From positions 1 to 11,701 of the forward strand of contig DBVW01000017.1 in NCBI GenBank assembly GCA_002308495.1: a DNA stretch of 11,701 nt, given 5' to 3'. Both the position numbers and the translations under genes were made by a program. How positions within the stretch are numbered: the first letter of the stretch is position 1; every line of letters starts with the position of its first letter. The notes below the pieces were generated by a model. It saw only the letters and a program-made list of their open reading frames with translations, was not told where the DNA came from and did no database searches. Positions 6,804-11,701 of this stretch are shown here, piece after piece. This stretch comes from Alphaproteobacteria bacterium UBA1254 (GTDB taxonomy: Bacteria > Pseudomonadota > Alphaproteobacteria > RF32 > CAG-239).

Positions 6804-7187
6804 TTATCTAAACGCCTTGACATAAGTATCAAAACGCGGTTCATCCATATCAGACCAGCCCATGATATAATTGTTACCCATGCAAATAAGAGGGGTGCCC
6901 AACGTGTTTTGAGACAAATGAAATTTTTGCGCACACTTCAAAAACAGATTGTAATTGTCCGGATCTTTAACATCCAAATTAACCATTTTAAGACGCGGAT
7001 ATTTTTTGCGAATATAGGCTGACGCATGATGACAATGAGGGCAGGTGGATTGATAGAAAAAATAAATGTATTTGTTGCTGATTTGGTCTCTGACCGAAGC
7101 GTTCGCACTTGAGCTCACATTGTAGCAAAAAACACAGATAACAGCGAAAGCCAAAACAGCGGTTAAAAATTTAAAAAACTTTGTCAT
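6804..7187 (-). CDS. Periplasmic thioredoxin-fold protein with CPHC motif
   Basis: From the ATG at 7187 the product has 127 residues. It has an N-terminal hydrophobic segment (about residues 5-21) that is a signal peptide or membrane anchor, then a glutaredoxin/thioredoxin-like fold. YIYFFYQSTCPHC places the redox pair at C49 and C52, LDVKDP looks like the second strand region, and GTPLI supplies the cis-proline at P99. CPHC is also the DsbA active-site sequence, but this protein is far shorter and lacks the DsbA helical insertion. Further cysteines are at 18, 21, 85 and 102. The frame extends to 7232, overlapping the upstream gene, but the residues before MTKFF are not signal-like and AAGGG precedes the chosen ATG. 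Oxidase and reductase roles cannot be separated from sequence. Confidence 0.82.
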   Translation of the reverse strand: MTKFFKFLTAVLAFAVICVFCYNVSSSANASVRDQISNKYIYFFYQSTCPHCHHASAYIRKKYPRLKMVNLDVKDPDNYNLFLKCAQKFHLSQNTLGTPLICMGNNYIMGWSDMDEPRFDTYVKAFR

Positions 7188-7197
7188 ATTAATACCC

Positions 7198-7779
7198 TTA
7201 TTCAATACAGCAATCAACGGCTTTACGAACAAAAGCTTTCATTTTTGAAAGCGCACCTTGCGGCTTTGCTTCAACTTTCGGTTCTTCTTTCGGCAAAACA
7301 GATTGCGTGATTTTATCGGCAAGTTTTTTAACATCTTCGACGCTGTCTTCCATCCATTTTGCATTCTCTATTGAGAGCATGTTCATATTTAAGCCCCAAA
7401 ACAGACAATACATATCATAAGCTTTGTTAAACAAGTCATAAGCTTGTTCTTTGTTGCCGAGAGATTGCTGTTTTGTGCCGACTTCCATTAAACGCATTGA
7501 TGTGGCAAGAAGGTGTTTTGAAATACACCAAACTTCACCCTCATATGCGGGAATAATTTTTTGCATCAAACGTTTGCGCGTTTCTCTGACTTCTTCAATC
7601 AAATCATAAAAAGACGTTTTTCCTGTTTTTGCGCCCGAAAAAACAAGATGTTCTTCAATTGAGATTAAGTTCATAATCGCAATCGTCAAATCTTGGTCGG
7701 AAGACAAGTCCTTCGGATTAACTTTTTTGGTTGCATCAATACGCTCAACAAATTCTTTAACGCTTTGTGCCTGTTTCAT
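7198..7779 (-). CDS. Conserved-looking helical protein, function unknown
   Basis: I do not recognise this 193-residue protein. It has no signal peptide and no membrane helix, so it should be cytoplasmic. Residues about 30-155 look all-helical, with a distinctive dense core (ISIEEHL, EVRETRKRLM, GEVWCISKHLLATSMRLMEVG, then NKAYDMYCLFWGLN) that reads like a helical bundle. A charged Pro/Lys/Glu linker (about 162-174) leads to a short basic amphipathic helix ending in DCCIE. AAGAGGAATTAAA before the ATG is a good SD, and a plausible promoter lies about 35 bp further upstream. It is the first gene of a probable three-gene unit with the CPHC protein (stop and next start 10 bp apart) and the exported protein, so an envelope-related job is possible but unproven. 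Confidence 0.8.
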   Translation of the reverse strand: MKQAQSVKEFVERIDATKKVNPKDLSSDQDLTIAIMNLISIEEHLVFSGAKTGKTSFYDLIEEVRETRKRLMQKIIPAYEGEVWCISKHLLATSMRLMEVGTKQQSLGNKEQAYDLFNKAYDMYCLFWGLNMNMLSIENAKWMEDSVEDVKKLADKITQSVLPKEEPKVEAKPQGALSKMKAFVRKAVDCCIE

Positions 7780-7810
7780 TTTAATTCCTCTTCTTTTAAG
7801 TGTTTTTTTT

Positions 7811-7838
7811 AGTATGGTGCTTTTTGTTTAAAATACAA
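7811..7838 (-). promoter_or_regulatory. Probable promoter of the 7779 gene group
   Basis: On the minus strand TTGTAT (7838-7833) and CATACT (7816-7811) are 16 bases apart, four-of-six matches to each sigma-70 hexamer, about 30 bp before the ATG at 7779. AT-rich DNA makes chance matches common. Confidence 0.45.
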
Positions 7839-7928
7839 GATGTTTTTTCAGGTTTTCGGCCTTTTATTTTGATAAAAAATTGTTTTCGGATTATCGGGTC
7901 AAGAATTTTACAAAATGCGGAGAATGAG

Positions 7929-8016
7929 ACAAATAATAAGAACTTTGATTGAACGCGAAGGGAGTGTAGTTAAACCTACATGACCGAGCGTGAATGAAAA
8001 GTTCTGTATTAGTTGT
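7929..8016. repeat. Palindromic element C, 88 bp, behind ruvC
   Basis: The arms 7929-7946 and 7998-8016 are complementary except for one mismatch and one bulge. Inside, ACGC (7953-7956) pairs with GCGT (7988-7991), and the apical hairpin is TGTAG (7965-7969), loop TTAAAC, CTACA (7976-7980). The segment 7963-7983 matches element B (6147-6167) at 20 of 21 bases, although the outer arms are unrelated. It starts 4 bp after the ruvC stop on the minus strand and has no T tract. The rest of the 7780-8019 gap is AT-rich with no gene visible. Confidence 0.8.
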
Positions 8017-8019
8017 CCA

Positions 8020-8502
8020 TTATACGTTTTTTGCCGTGCGGTAGTGGGCGTGCGTGATGGCTATCGCCAACGCATCCGACGAGTCATTGTTTTGAGGTTT
8101 GACACCCGGAAGCAAAATTTTGACCATTGTTTCAACTTGAGTTTTAGCGGCTTTACCGACACCGACCGTTGCCTTTTTGACTTTGTTCGGCTCGTATTGA
8201 TAAAGCGGAATGTGATATGTGCCGGGAGCTAAAACGACAACGCCGCGTGCCATCGAAAGCTTGATGGTTGAAACAGGGTTGTCGTTTAAGAAAATAATTT
8301 CGATTGATGATTCATTTGGCCGATAGGTTTCAATCACACCGCAAAGTGTGCGATACAAAACATCTAAACGCTCTTCCAAGGGTTGTTTCGGATCGGTCTT
8401 GATAAAGCCGTCGGCAACGTATTTTAAACGGCTGCCTTCGGCGTCAATAACTCCCCAGCCGGTTGAGGAAAGACTTGGGTCAAGACCTAGGATTCGAACC
8501 AA
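8020..8502 (-). CDS. ruvC: Crossover junction endodeoxyribonuclease RuvC
   Basis: RuvC is the dimeric Holliday-junction resolvase that cuts symmetrically in recombination repair together with the RuvAB motor. The 160-residue length is normal. The four acidic active-site residues are visible: D8 in ILGLDPS, E68 in IEIIF, and D140 and D143 in NNDSSDALAIAITHAH. KLSMARGVV, GVGKAAKTQV and the C-terminal DALAIAITHAH are family signatures. The start appears to be TTG (8502-8500): no ATG fits, the SD AAGGAG lies at the end of the upstream yebC, and the product then begins right at the first beta strand. It follows yebC by 3 bp. The usual ruvA and ruvB neighbours are absent; they are either elsewhere or missing. 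Confidence 0.95.
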   Translation of the reverse strand: MVRILGLDPSLSSTGWGVIDAEGSRLKYVADGFIKTDPKQPLEERLDVLYRTLCGVIETYRPNESSIEIIFLNDNPVSTIKLSMARGVVVLAPGTYHIPLYQYEPNKVKKATVGVGKAAKTQVETMVKILLPGVKPQNNDSSDALAIAITHAHYRTAKNV

Positions 8503-8505
8503 AAA

Positions 8506-9261
8506 TTACTCTCCTTGAAGCTGTGCCAAAACAGATTCGGCGATTTCGGCATTGTGATAAACATGCTGAACATCGTCATCATCTTCTAAGGCATCAATAA
8601 AGTCTAAAAACTTTTGAGCCGTTTCCAAATCGTTGATTTCAACTTTAACGGTCGGTTTCCAGTCAAGACGCGAAGCCGAAGGTGTGCCGAATTTTTTCTC
8701 CAAAGCTTCTGTAACGGCAAACAAATCATCGGGCAACGTCTCAATTTCATGAAATTCTTCATCGGACGTTACATCGTTTGCACCTGCTTCCAAAGCGTTT
8801 TCAAACATATCATCCGCAGAAGCAACCGAAGCGGGATATTGAATAAAACCGATGCGCTCAAAGTTAAACGCAACAGAACCCGTTTCGCCCATAGCACCGC
8901 CGCGCTTACCGAAAATGGTGCGGACATTGCCGGCCGTGCGGTTTTTGTTATCGGTCAAAGCTTCAACAATAACCGCCGCTTTGTTCGGCGCAAAACCTTC
9001 ATAACGCATGGTCACAAAATCTGCACCGCCTGCCGTTTGTGTGGCTTTTGCAATCGCGCGTTCGATATTGTCTTTCGGCATACTCTCGGCACGAGCTGCC
9101 TGAATGGCAAGCCTTAAGCGAGGGTTTTTATCGGGTTCGGGAATGCCTGATTTCGCGGCAACGGTAATTTCACGTGCGAGTTTTGCAAAAACACGCGCTT
9201 TCTTAGCATCTTGCGCGCCCTTGCGATACATAATATTCTTAAATTGGGAATGCCCTGACAT
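8506..9261 (-). CDS. yebC: YebC/TACO1-family protein
   Basis: The 251-residue product matches the YebC/PmpR/TACO1 family over its whole length. The start MSGHSQFKNIMYRKGAQDAKKARVFAKL is the conserved N-terminal signature, followed by the A-rich helix with MPKDNIERAIAKA (about 78-90), RYEGFAP (about 105-111), and NRTAGNVRTIFGKRGG (about 126-141). Family members are described either as DNA-binding transcriptional regulators or, for TACO1 and recent bacterial work, as ribosome-associated translation factors that relieve stalling; the sequence does not decide between them. An SD (CAGGAG) precedes the ATG. The gene sits 17 bp behind the DEAD-box-like gene and 3 bp ahead of ruvC. The yebC-ruvC linkage is widespread in bacteria. 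Confidence 0.96.
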   Translation of the reverse strand: MSGHSQFKNIMYRKGAQDAKKARVFAKLAREITVAAKSGIPEPDKNPRLRLAIQAARAESMPKDNIERAIAKATQTAGGADFVTMRYEGFAPNKAAVIVEALTDNKNRTAGNVRTIFGKRGGAMGETGSVAFNFERIGFIQYPASVASADDMFENALEAGANDVTSDEEFHEIETLPDDLFAVTEALEKKFGTPSASRLDWKPTVKVEINDLETAQKFLDFIDALEDDDDVQHVYHNAEIAESVLAQLQGE

Positions 9262-9278
9262 TTTTTATTCTCCTGTTA

Positions 9279-10010
9279 TTATTTTAATTCGCCTTTGATG
9301 AGCAAAAAGCGCGGTGTTTTATCGCCGAAAATATGGTGCTTTTTAACAAGCTCCAATGCTTTTTCATCAATTTGCGGTTCTTTTTTGTTAAATTCTTGAG
9401 AAGATGTTTCGTTTTGAGCCGAAACAGCCTCATCCTCTTTTGTTTTATCAACCTTAATTTCTGTCGGCGTTTTTAAGATTTTATCCAAAATACTTTGTGT
9501 TTCTTTCGAGCGACGATTTGTAAACACAATATTTTGTTTGTCTGCCGGAAGTTTTTCCAAAACTTCTTCCAAATTGGAAAGCTGACGTTTTTTCTTAATT
9601 AAGTTGATGTCATCAACAACCAAAATATTGATGTTTGACAAGTCTATTTTGTTTTCTTTGTTCAAATCCAAAACCAAATCGGGCGTGGCAATAATCACAT
9701 TCGATTCGTCATCGTCGCTTGTTTGGTGGTATTTGTTAAAAAGCGCAAAACTGTCAGAAACATTGTTGGCTTGAAAACTGTCTGCCGTAATAATCAAAAT
9801 GTTTTGATTTTTTTTCGCGGCGAGAACTTCAATCAACGGCAAGACATAAGAATATGTTTTTCCGGACCGCTGCGGCGCAATCGCAAAAATATCTTTCCCC
9901 TCTAAAACAGAAGGAATGACATCTGACTGAACGGTGGTCGGATGCGTGATGCCGAGCTCAACAATAGCTTGAACGGTTGCATCGGTTAAACCTAAATCTT
10001 TAAATTCCAT
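9279..10010 (-). CDS. Truncated, degenerate DEAD-box helicase-like protein
   Basis: The 243 residues resemble only the first RecA domain of a DEAD-box RNA helicase. The Q-motif region is recognisable (FKDLGL, LGITHPTTVQSDVIPSVLEGKDI, Q28). The P-loop reads APQRSGKT (45-52) and keeps G50, K51 and T52. Motif Ib is TPDLVLDL (109-116). Motif II, normally VLDEAD, is VVDDIN (131-136), and motif III, normally SAT, is FTN (163-165). There is no second RecA domain (motifs IV-VI); instead a charged, low-complexity tail (about 185-225) leads to a short end. ATP might bind, but hydrolysis and unwinding are doubtful. GAGG precedes the ATG and a promoter lies upstream. It leads the yebC-ruvC operon. The reading frame is clean, so this looks like an evolved short protein rather than a fresh pseudogene. 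Confidence 0.82.
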   Translation of the reverse strand: MEFKDLGLTDATVQAIVELGITHPTTVQSDVIPSVLEGKDIFAIAPQRSGKTYSYVLPLIEVLAAKKNQNILIITADSFQANNVSDSFALFNKYHQTSDDDESNVIIATPDLVLDLNKENKIDLSNINILVVDDINLIKKKRQLSNLEEVLEKLPADKQNIVFTNRRSKETQSILDKILKTPTEIKVDKTKEDEAVSAQNETSSQEFNKKEPQIDEKALELVKKHHIFGDKTPRFLLIKGELK

Positions 10011-10043
10011 ATTTTCCTCTTTTTAAGGTTTATTTTTTTTGAA

Positions 10044-10072
10044 AAAATATATCAACAACAAGCTTTCGTCAA
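10044..10072 (-). promoter_or_regulatory. Probable promoter of the helicase-like/yebC/ruvC operon
   Basis: On the minus strand TTGACG (10072-10067) is followed after 17 bases by TATTTT (10049-10044), 34 bp before the ATG at 10010. The -35 matches consensus at five of six positions and the -10 at four. Confidence 0.55.
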
Positions 10073-10106
10073 GATTTTTAAACTGTTTATTGTTTATTTT
10101 TTTGAG

Positions 10107-10134
10107 TTGCAAAAAAGGGGTAGGCGCGTAATAT
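10107..10134 (+). promoter_or_regulatory. Probable promoter of fba
   Basis: TTGCAA (10107-10112) and TAATAT (10129-10134) are 16 bases apart, about 40 bp before the fba start. An SD, AGGAGA, follows at 10161-10166. A TTGAGT five bases upstream of the proposed -35 gives a worse spacing. Confidence 0.4.
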
Positions 10135-10173
10135 AGCGGCAGTTTTAGTTTATTTATTTTAGGAGATTTTAAG

Positions 10174-11208
10174 ATGCCTTTGATTTCAATGCGTCAGATT
10201 TTAGACCACGCCGCCGAGAACGGATACGGTGTTCCGGCTTTTAACATTAACGATATGGAGCAGGTGATTGCCGTTTTGCAGGCAGCTCGTAAGGTTAATG
10301 CTCCTGTAATTTTACAAACATCAACTGGTGCAAGAAAATTTGCCGGCGACCCGATGATCAGACATATGGTTCAAGCAGGTATTGAAATGTTCCCTGAATT
10401 GCCGATTTGTATTCACCAAGACCATGGTGCTTCTGTTGATATTTGCCAAAGCGCTATTGTTAACGGATATTCTTCGGTGATGATGGACGGCTCGCTTGAG
10501 GCTGACGGCAAAACACCTTCTTCTTACGAATATAACGTTAGAGTAACAAAAGAAGTTGTTGCGCGCGCGCACGCTGTCGGCGCTTCGGTTGAAGGTGAGC
10601 TCGGTGTGATCGGCTCGCTTGAAACAGGAAAAGGCGACAAAGAAGACGGACATGGTGCTGAAGGCACTATCGATAAAAAACGTTTGGTAACAGATCCTGA
10701 TGAAGCTGCCAAATTTGTGGCTGATACAAATGTTGATGCTTTGGCTGTTGCTGTCGGCACATCACATGGTGCTTATAAATTTACACGTAAGCCGGACGGC
10801 GAAATTTTAGCCATTGATGTGATTGAAAAAATACACAAAAAATTGCCGAACACACACATGGTTATGCATGGTTCTTCTTCCGTTCCGCAAGAGTTGCAAG
10901 ATTTAATCAACGCTTATGGCGGAGCAATTCCTCAGACATACGGCGTGCCGGTTGAAGAAATTGTCAGAGGTATTAAATCAGGTGTTCGCAAGGTTAATGT
11001 TGACACAGACTGCCGCATGGCCATCACGGGTGCTATCAGACGCTTGTTTACAGAGGCTCCGAAAGAATTTGACCCGCGCAAATACTTAAAGCCGGCAATT
11101 GAAGAAATGCAAAAAGTTTGCGAAGCGCGCTATATTGCATTCGGTGCCGCCGGATTTGCGGATAAGATCAAGGTCATTCCGCTTTCTGAAATGGCTAAGA
11201 GATATTAA
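10174..11208 (+). CDS. fba: Class II fructose-bisphosphate aldolase
   Basis: This zinc enzyme cleaves fructose 1,6-bisphosphate to dihydroxyacetone phosphate and glyceraldehyde 3-phosphate, and runs in reverse in gluconeogenesis and the Calvin cycle. The 344 residues match the Calvin-type class II subfamily in length and sequence. Visible key parts are VPAFNIND (20-27), HQDHG (81-85, with the catalytic Asp83 and Zn ligand His84), VEGELGVIG (139-147), AVGTSHGAYKF (193-203, Zn ligand His198), MHGSSSVP (231-238, Zn ligand His232) and VNVDTDCR (274-281), which binds phosphate. The start is fixed by AGGAGA seven bases before the ATG. It stands alone, divergent from the helicase-like operon and closed by a strong terminator. 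Its sense strand is less AT-biased than its flanks, as expected for a highly expressed gene. Confidence 0.97.
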   Translation: MPLISMRQILDHAAENGYGVPAFNINDMEQVIAVLQAARKVNAPVILQTSTGARKFAGDPMIRHMVQAGIEMFPELPICIHQDHGASVDICQSAIVNGYSSVMMDGSLEADGKTPSSYEYNVRVTKEVVARAHAVGASVEGELGVIGSLETGKGDKEDGHGAEGTIDKKRLVTDPDEAAKFVADTNVDALAVAVGTSHGAYKFTRKPDGEILAIDVIEKIHKKLPNTHMVMHGSSSVPQELQDLINAYGGAIPQTYGVPVEEIVRGIKSGVRKVNVDTDCRMAITGAIRRLFTEAPKEFDPRKYLKPAIEEMQKVCEARYIAFGAAGFADKIKVIPLSEMAKRY

Positions 11209-11227
11209 TTATCTTAATTTTCAATTG

Positions 11228-11259
11228 AAAAAACCGCTCCTTCAAGAGCGGTTTTTTTT
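11228..11259 (+). terminator. Intrinsic terminator of fba
   Basis: CCGCTC (11234-11239) and GAGCGG (11246-11251) form the GC stem, with loop CTTCAA. A run of six A before and eight T after extend it, so it can also stop transcription from the right. Confidence 0.95.
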
Positions 11260-11261
11260 AA

Positions 11262-11275
11262 TGGTGCCGACAGAG
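11262..11275 (-). repeat. tRNA 3'-end fragment, copy 1
   Basis: TGGTGCCGACAGAG on the plus strand reads, on the minus strand, as the acceptor 3' strand and CCA end of a tRNA. It is identical to the first 14 bases of copies 2 and 3, then diverges. It sits two bases after the T run of the fba terminator. No tRNA body follows on the right, so it is a fragment. Confidence 0.65.
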
Positions 11276-11288
11276 CGCGCCGTGATGA

Positions 11289-11309
11289 GAAGGTACTTAA
11301 TGTACCTTC
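11289..11309. repeat. Hairpin between tRNA fragments
   Basis: GAAGGTAC (11289-11296) and GTACCTTC (11302-11309) form a perfect 8-bp stem with loop TTAAT. The flanks GTGATGA and GAAAC recall a hammerhead ribozyme core, but key parts are missing. No T tract follows. Confidence 0.6.
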
Positions 11310-11326
11310 GAAACGCAAGCGGAGCC

Positions 11327-11378
11327 GATTTGTTAACGCTCAAACAAGCGACAGCGTCGTATGAGCGTGTTACAAATC
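11327..11378 (+). repeat. Structured hairpin E with AAGCGANAGCGT loop
   Basis: GATTTGT (11327-11333) pairs with ACAAATC (11372-11378) and CGCTCA (11337-11342) with TGAGCG (11362-11367), separated by a small internal loop. The 19-nt loop (11343-11361) contains AAGCGACAGCGT. The same architecture and a near-identical loop recur on the opposite strand at 11500-11554. Confidence 0.7.
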
Positions 11379-11406
11379 AAGATTCAAGTCACGAAGGAGA
11401 TACCAT

Positions 11407-11437
11407 AAAAAAAACCGCCATAAAGGCGGGTTTTTTT
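11407..11437. terminator. Intrinsic terminator, bidirectional
   Basis: CCGCC (11415-11419) and GGCGG (11425-11429), loop ATAAA, are flanked by eight A and, after one G, seven T. It therefore has the form of a terminator on either strand. On the minus strand it directly follows tRNA fragment copy 2. Confidence 0.85.
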
Positions 11438-11439
11438 AA

Positions 11440-11460
11440 TGGTGCCGACAGAGAGACTTG
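11440..11460 (-). repeat. tRNA 3'-end fragment, copy 2
   Basis: These 21 bases equal 11681-11701 exactly. On the minus strand they read as part of a T-loop (CAAGT), T-stem strand (CTCTC), acceptor strand (TGTCGGC), A73 and CCA. To the right the sequence continues CTCTTGC, not the AACTCTC a T-arm needs, and no tRNA body follows, so this is a detached 3' end. Confidence 0.75.
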
Positions 11461-11465
11461 CTCTT

Positions 11466-11489
11466 GCAAAAAACGAACTCGTTTTTTGC
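11466..11489. repeat. 10-bp hairpin beside tRNA fragment copy 2
   Basis: GCAAAAAACG (11466-11475) and CGTTTTTTGC (11480-11489) form a perfect stem with loop AACT. No terminal T tract follows, and the role is unknown. Confidence 0.6.
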
Positions 11490-11499
11490 TTCGGTCAAT

Positions 11500-11554
11500 A
11501 CTTCTGTAATGTTTGCTTCGTTACGCTCTCGCTTCTTGCAAACAAAACAGAAGT
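11500..11554 (-). repeat. Structured hairpin F, second copy of the E-type motif
   Basis: ACTTCTGT (11500-11507) pairs with ACAGAAGT (11547-11554) and GTTTGC (11511-11516) with GCAAAC (11538-11543), with a symmetric 3 x 3 internal loop. On the minus strand the 21-nt loop contains AAGCGAGAGCGT, differing from hairpin E at 2 of the first 15 loop bases although the stems are unrelated. A 15-bp palindrome, TTACCGC-T-GCGGTAA (11554-11568), adjoins it. Confidence 0.7.
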
Positions 11555-11566
11555 TACCGCTGCGGT

Positions 11567-11596
11567 AAAAAACACTCATTCAAGAGTGTTTTTTTT
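11567..11596 (+). terminator. Intrinsic terminator
   Basis: CACTC (11573-11577) and GAGTG (11584-11588), loop ATTCAA, are flanked by six A and eight T, making an 11-bp extended stem with a clear T run. Confidence 0.85.
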
Positions 11597-11604
11597 CCTC
11601 GCCC

Positions 11605-11631
11605 CGACCCAAGTGGGTCGTGAGTTTTTTT
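11605..11631 (+). terminator. Terminator-like hairpin
   Basis: CGACCC (11605-11610) and GGGTCG (11615-11620), loop AAGT, are followed after TGAG by seven T. Confidence 0.7.
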
Positions 11632-11640
11632 GTTGACCTC

Positions 11641-11681
11641 AATTCAAAAAAGAGCACCTTTTTAGGTGCTCTTTTTGAATT
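11641..11681. terminator. Strong bidirectional terminator next to the tRNA 3' end
   Basis: GAGCACC (11652-11658) and GGTGCTC (11665-11671), loop TTTTTA, extend through A/T runs to AATTC and GAATT at the outer edges, with a single bulged A. On the minus strand it directly follows the CCA end of the partial tRNA and would serve as its terminator. Confidence 0.9.
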
Positions 11682-11701
11682 GGTGCCGACAGAGAGACTT
11701 G
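11681..11701 (-). tRNA. Partial tRNA 3' end (identity unknown), cut by window edge
   Basis: On the minus strand these bases read as a T-loop remnant CAAGT, T-stem CTCTC, acceptor strand TGTCGGC, discriminator A and encoded CCA, with correct spacing for a tRNA 3' end. The anticodon is outside the window, so the amino acid is unknown; the 5' end should begin GCCGACA. Because the two sister copies are only fragments, this too could be one. Confidence 0.55.

Noticed and set aside
9160..9180. TTTCACGTG as a second parS.
   Set aside because: Only the left half and centre match; the right arm reads CGAGTT instead of AAACA. It lies inside yebC.
11281..11320. Hammerhead-ribozyme-like core: TGATGAG, stem, CGAAAC.
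   Set aside because: The essential C before TGATGA is G, no NUH cleavage site with a closing stem III is found, and no complementary stem I strand exists. Similarity is probably accidental or a decayed relic.
11340..11405. Possible plus-strand tRNA 3' end: TTCAAGT followed by 13 bases and CCA before the second terminator.
   Set aside because: The expected T-stem partner (TCGTG) and the 5' acceptor strand (ATCTCCT) are absent upstream.
11099..11636. Plus-strand open frames running through the fba 3' end and the terminator-rich region.
   Set aside because: They read across strong terminators and hairpins, lack SDs, and give low-complexity Lys/Arg-rich products.

Overview
The window reads as one stretch of an AT-rich bacterial chromosome, most likely from an alphaproteobacterium, possibly of a host- or gut-associated lineage. 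The reasons are the rsmG-parA-parB order with a parS site, the yebC-ruvC pair, a long-form class II aldolase, and low GC with strong Shine-Dalgarno (SD) sequences. The lineage call is an inference; no rRNA gene or intact tRNA gene is visible.

Layout. Positions 1-81 hold no gene I can support; the first bases could be the tail of an upstream gene such as mnmG, but the frame cannot be decided. A plus-strand chromosome-maintenance operon follows: rsmG (82-702, with a perfect parS palindrome inside its 5' end), parA (699-1466), parB (1467-2336) and a small cysteine-rich protein resembling the catalytic chain of ferredoxin-thioredoxin reductase (2351-2599). It converges on a minus-strand lipoprotein gene (2681-3073) whose base composition is clearly GC-richer than its neighbours and which looks imported. 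Next is a minus-strand pair with a near-consensus promoter: an MsbA-type ABC exporter (5899-4160) followed by a secreted protein made of two DUF4402-like domains (4141-3245).

From 5961 to 6219 lies a gene-free block built of tandem palindromic units. A minus-strand group of envelope and unknown genes follows (7779-7198 helical unknown, 7187-6804 periplasmic thioredoxin-fold CPHC protein, 6763-6218 exported unknown). A further palindrome (7929-8016) shares its apical hairpin with the 6094-6219 palindrome. A minus-strand operon then encodes a truncated DEAD-box-like protein (10010-9279), YebC/TACO1 (9261-8506) and RuvC (8502-8020). It is divergent from a single-gene unit for class II fructose-bisphosphate aldolase (10174-11208).

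The last 490 bp (11209-11701) carry no convincing gene but are densely structured. There are at least four intrinsic terminators and several hairpins. A tRNA 3' end (T-arm, acceptor strand and CCA, minus strand) appears three times, each copy directly behind a terminator. The last copy is cut by the window edge and may be the real tRNA.

The most unusual content is non-coding: a dispersed palindrome family with a conserved apical hairpin but unrelated arms, and tandem tRNA-3'-end fragments that flank structured inserts sharing a second conserved loop motif. No defence system, CRISPR array or transposase gene is visible.
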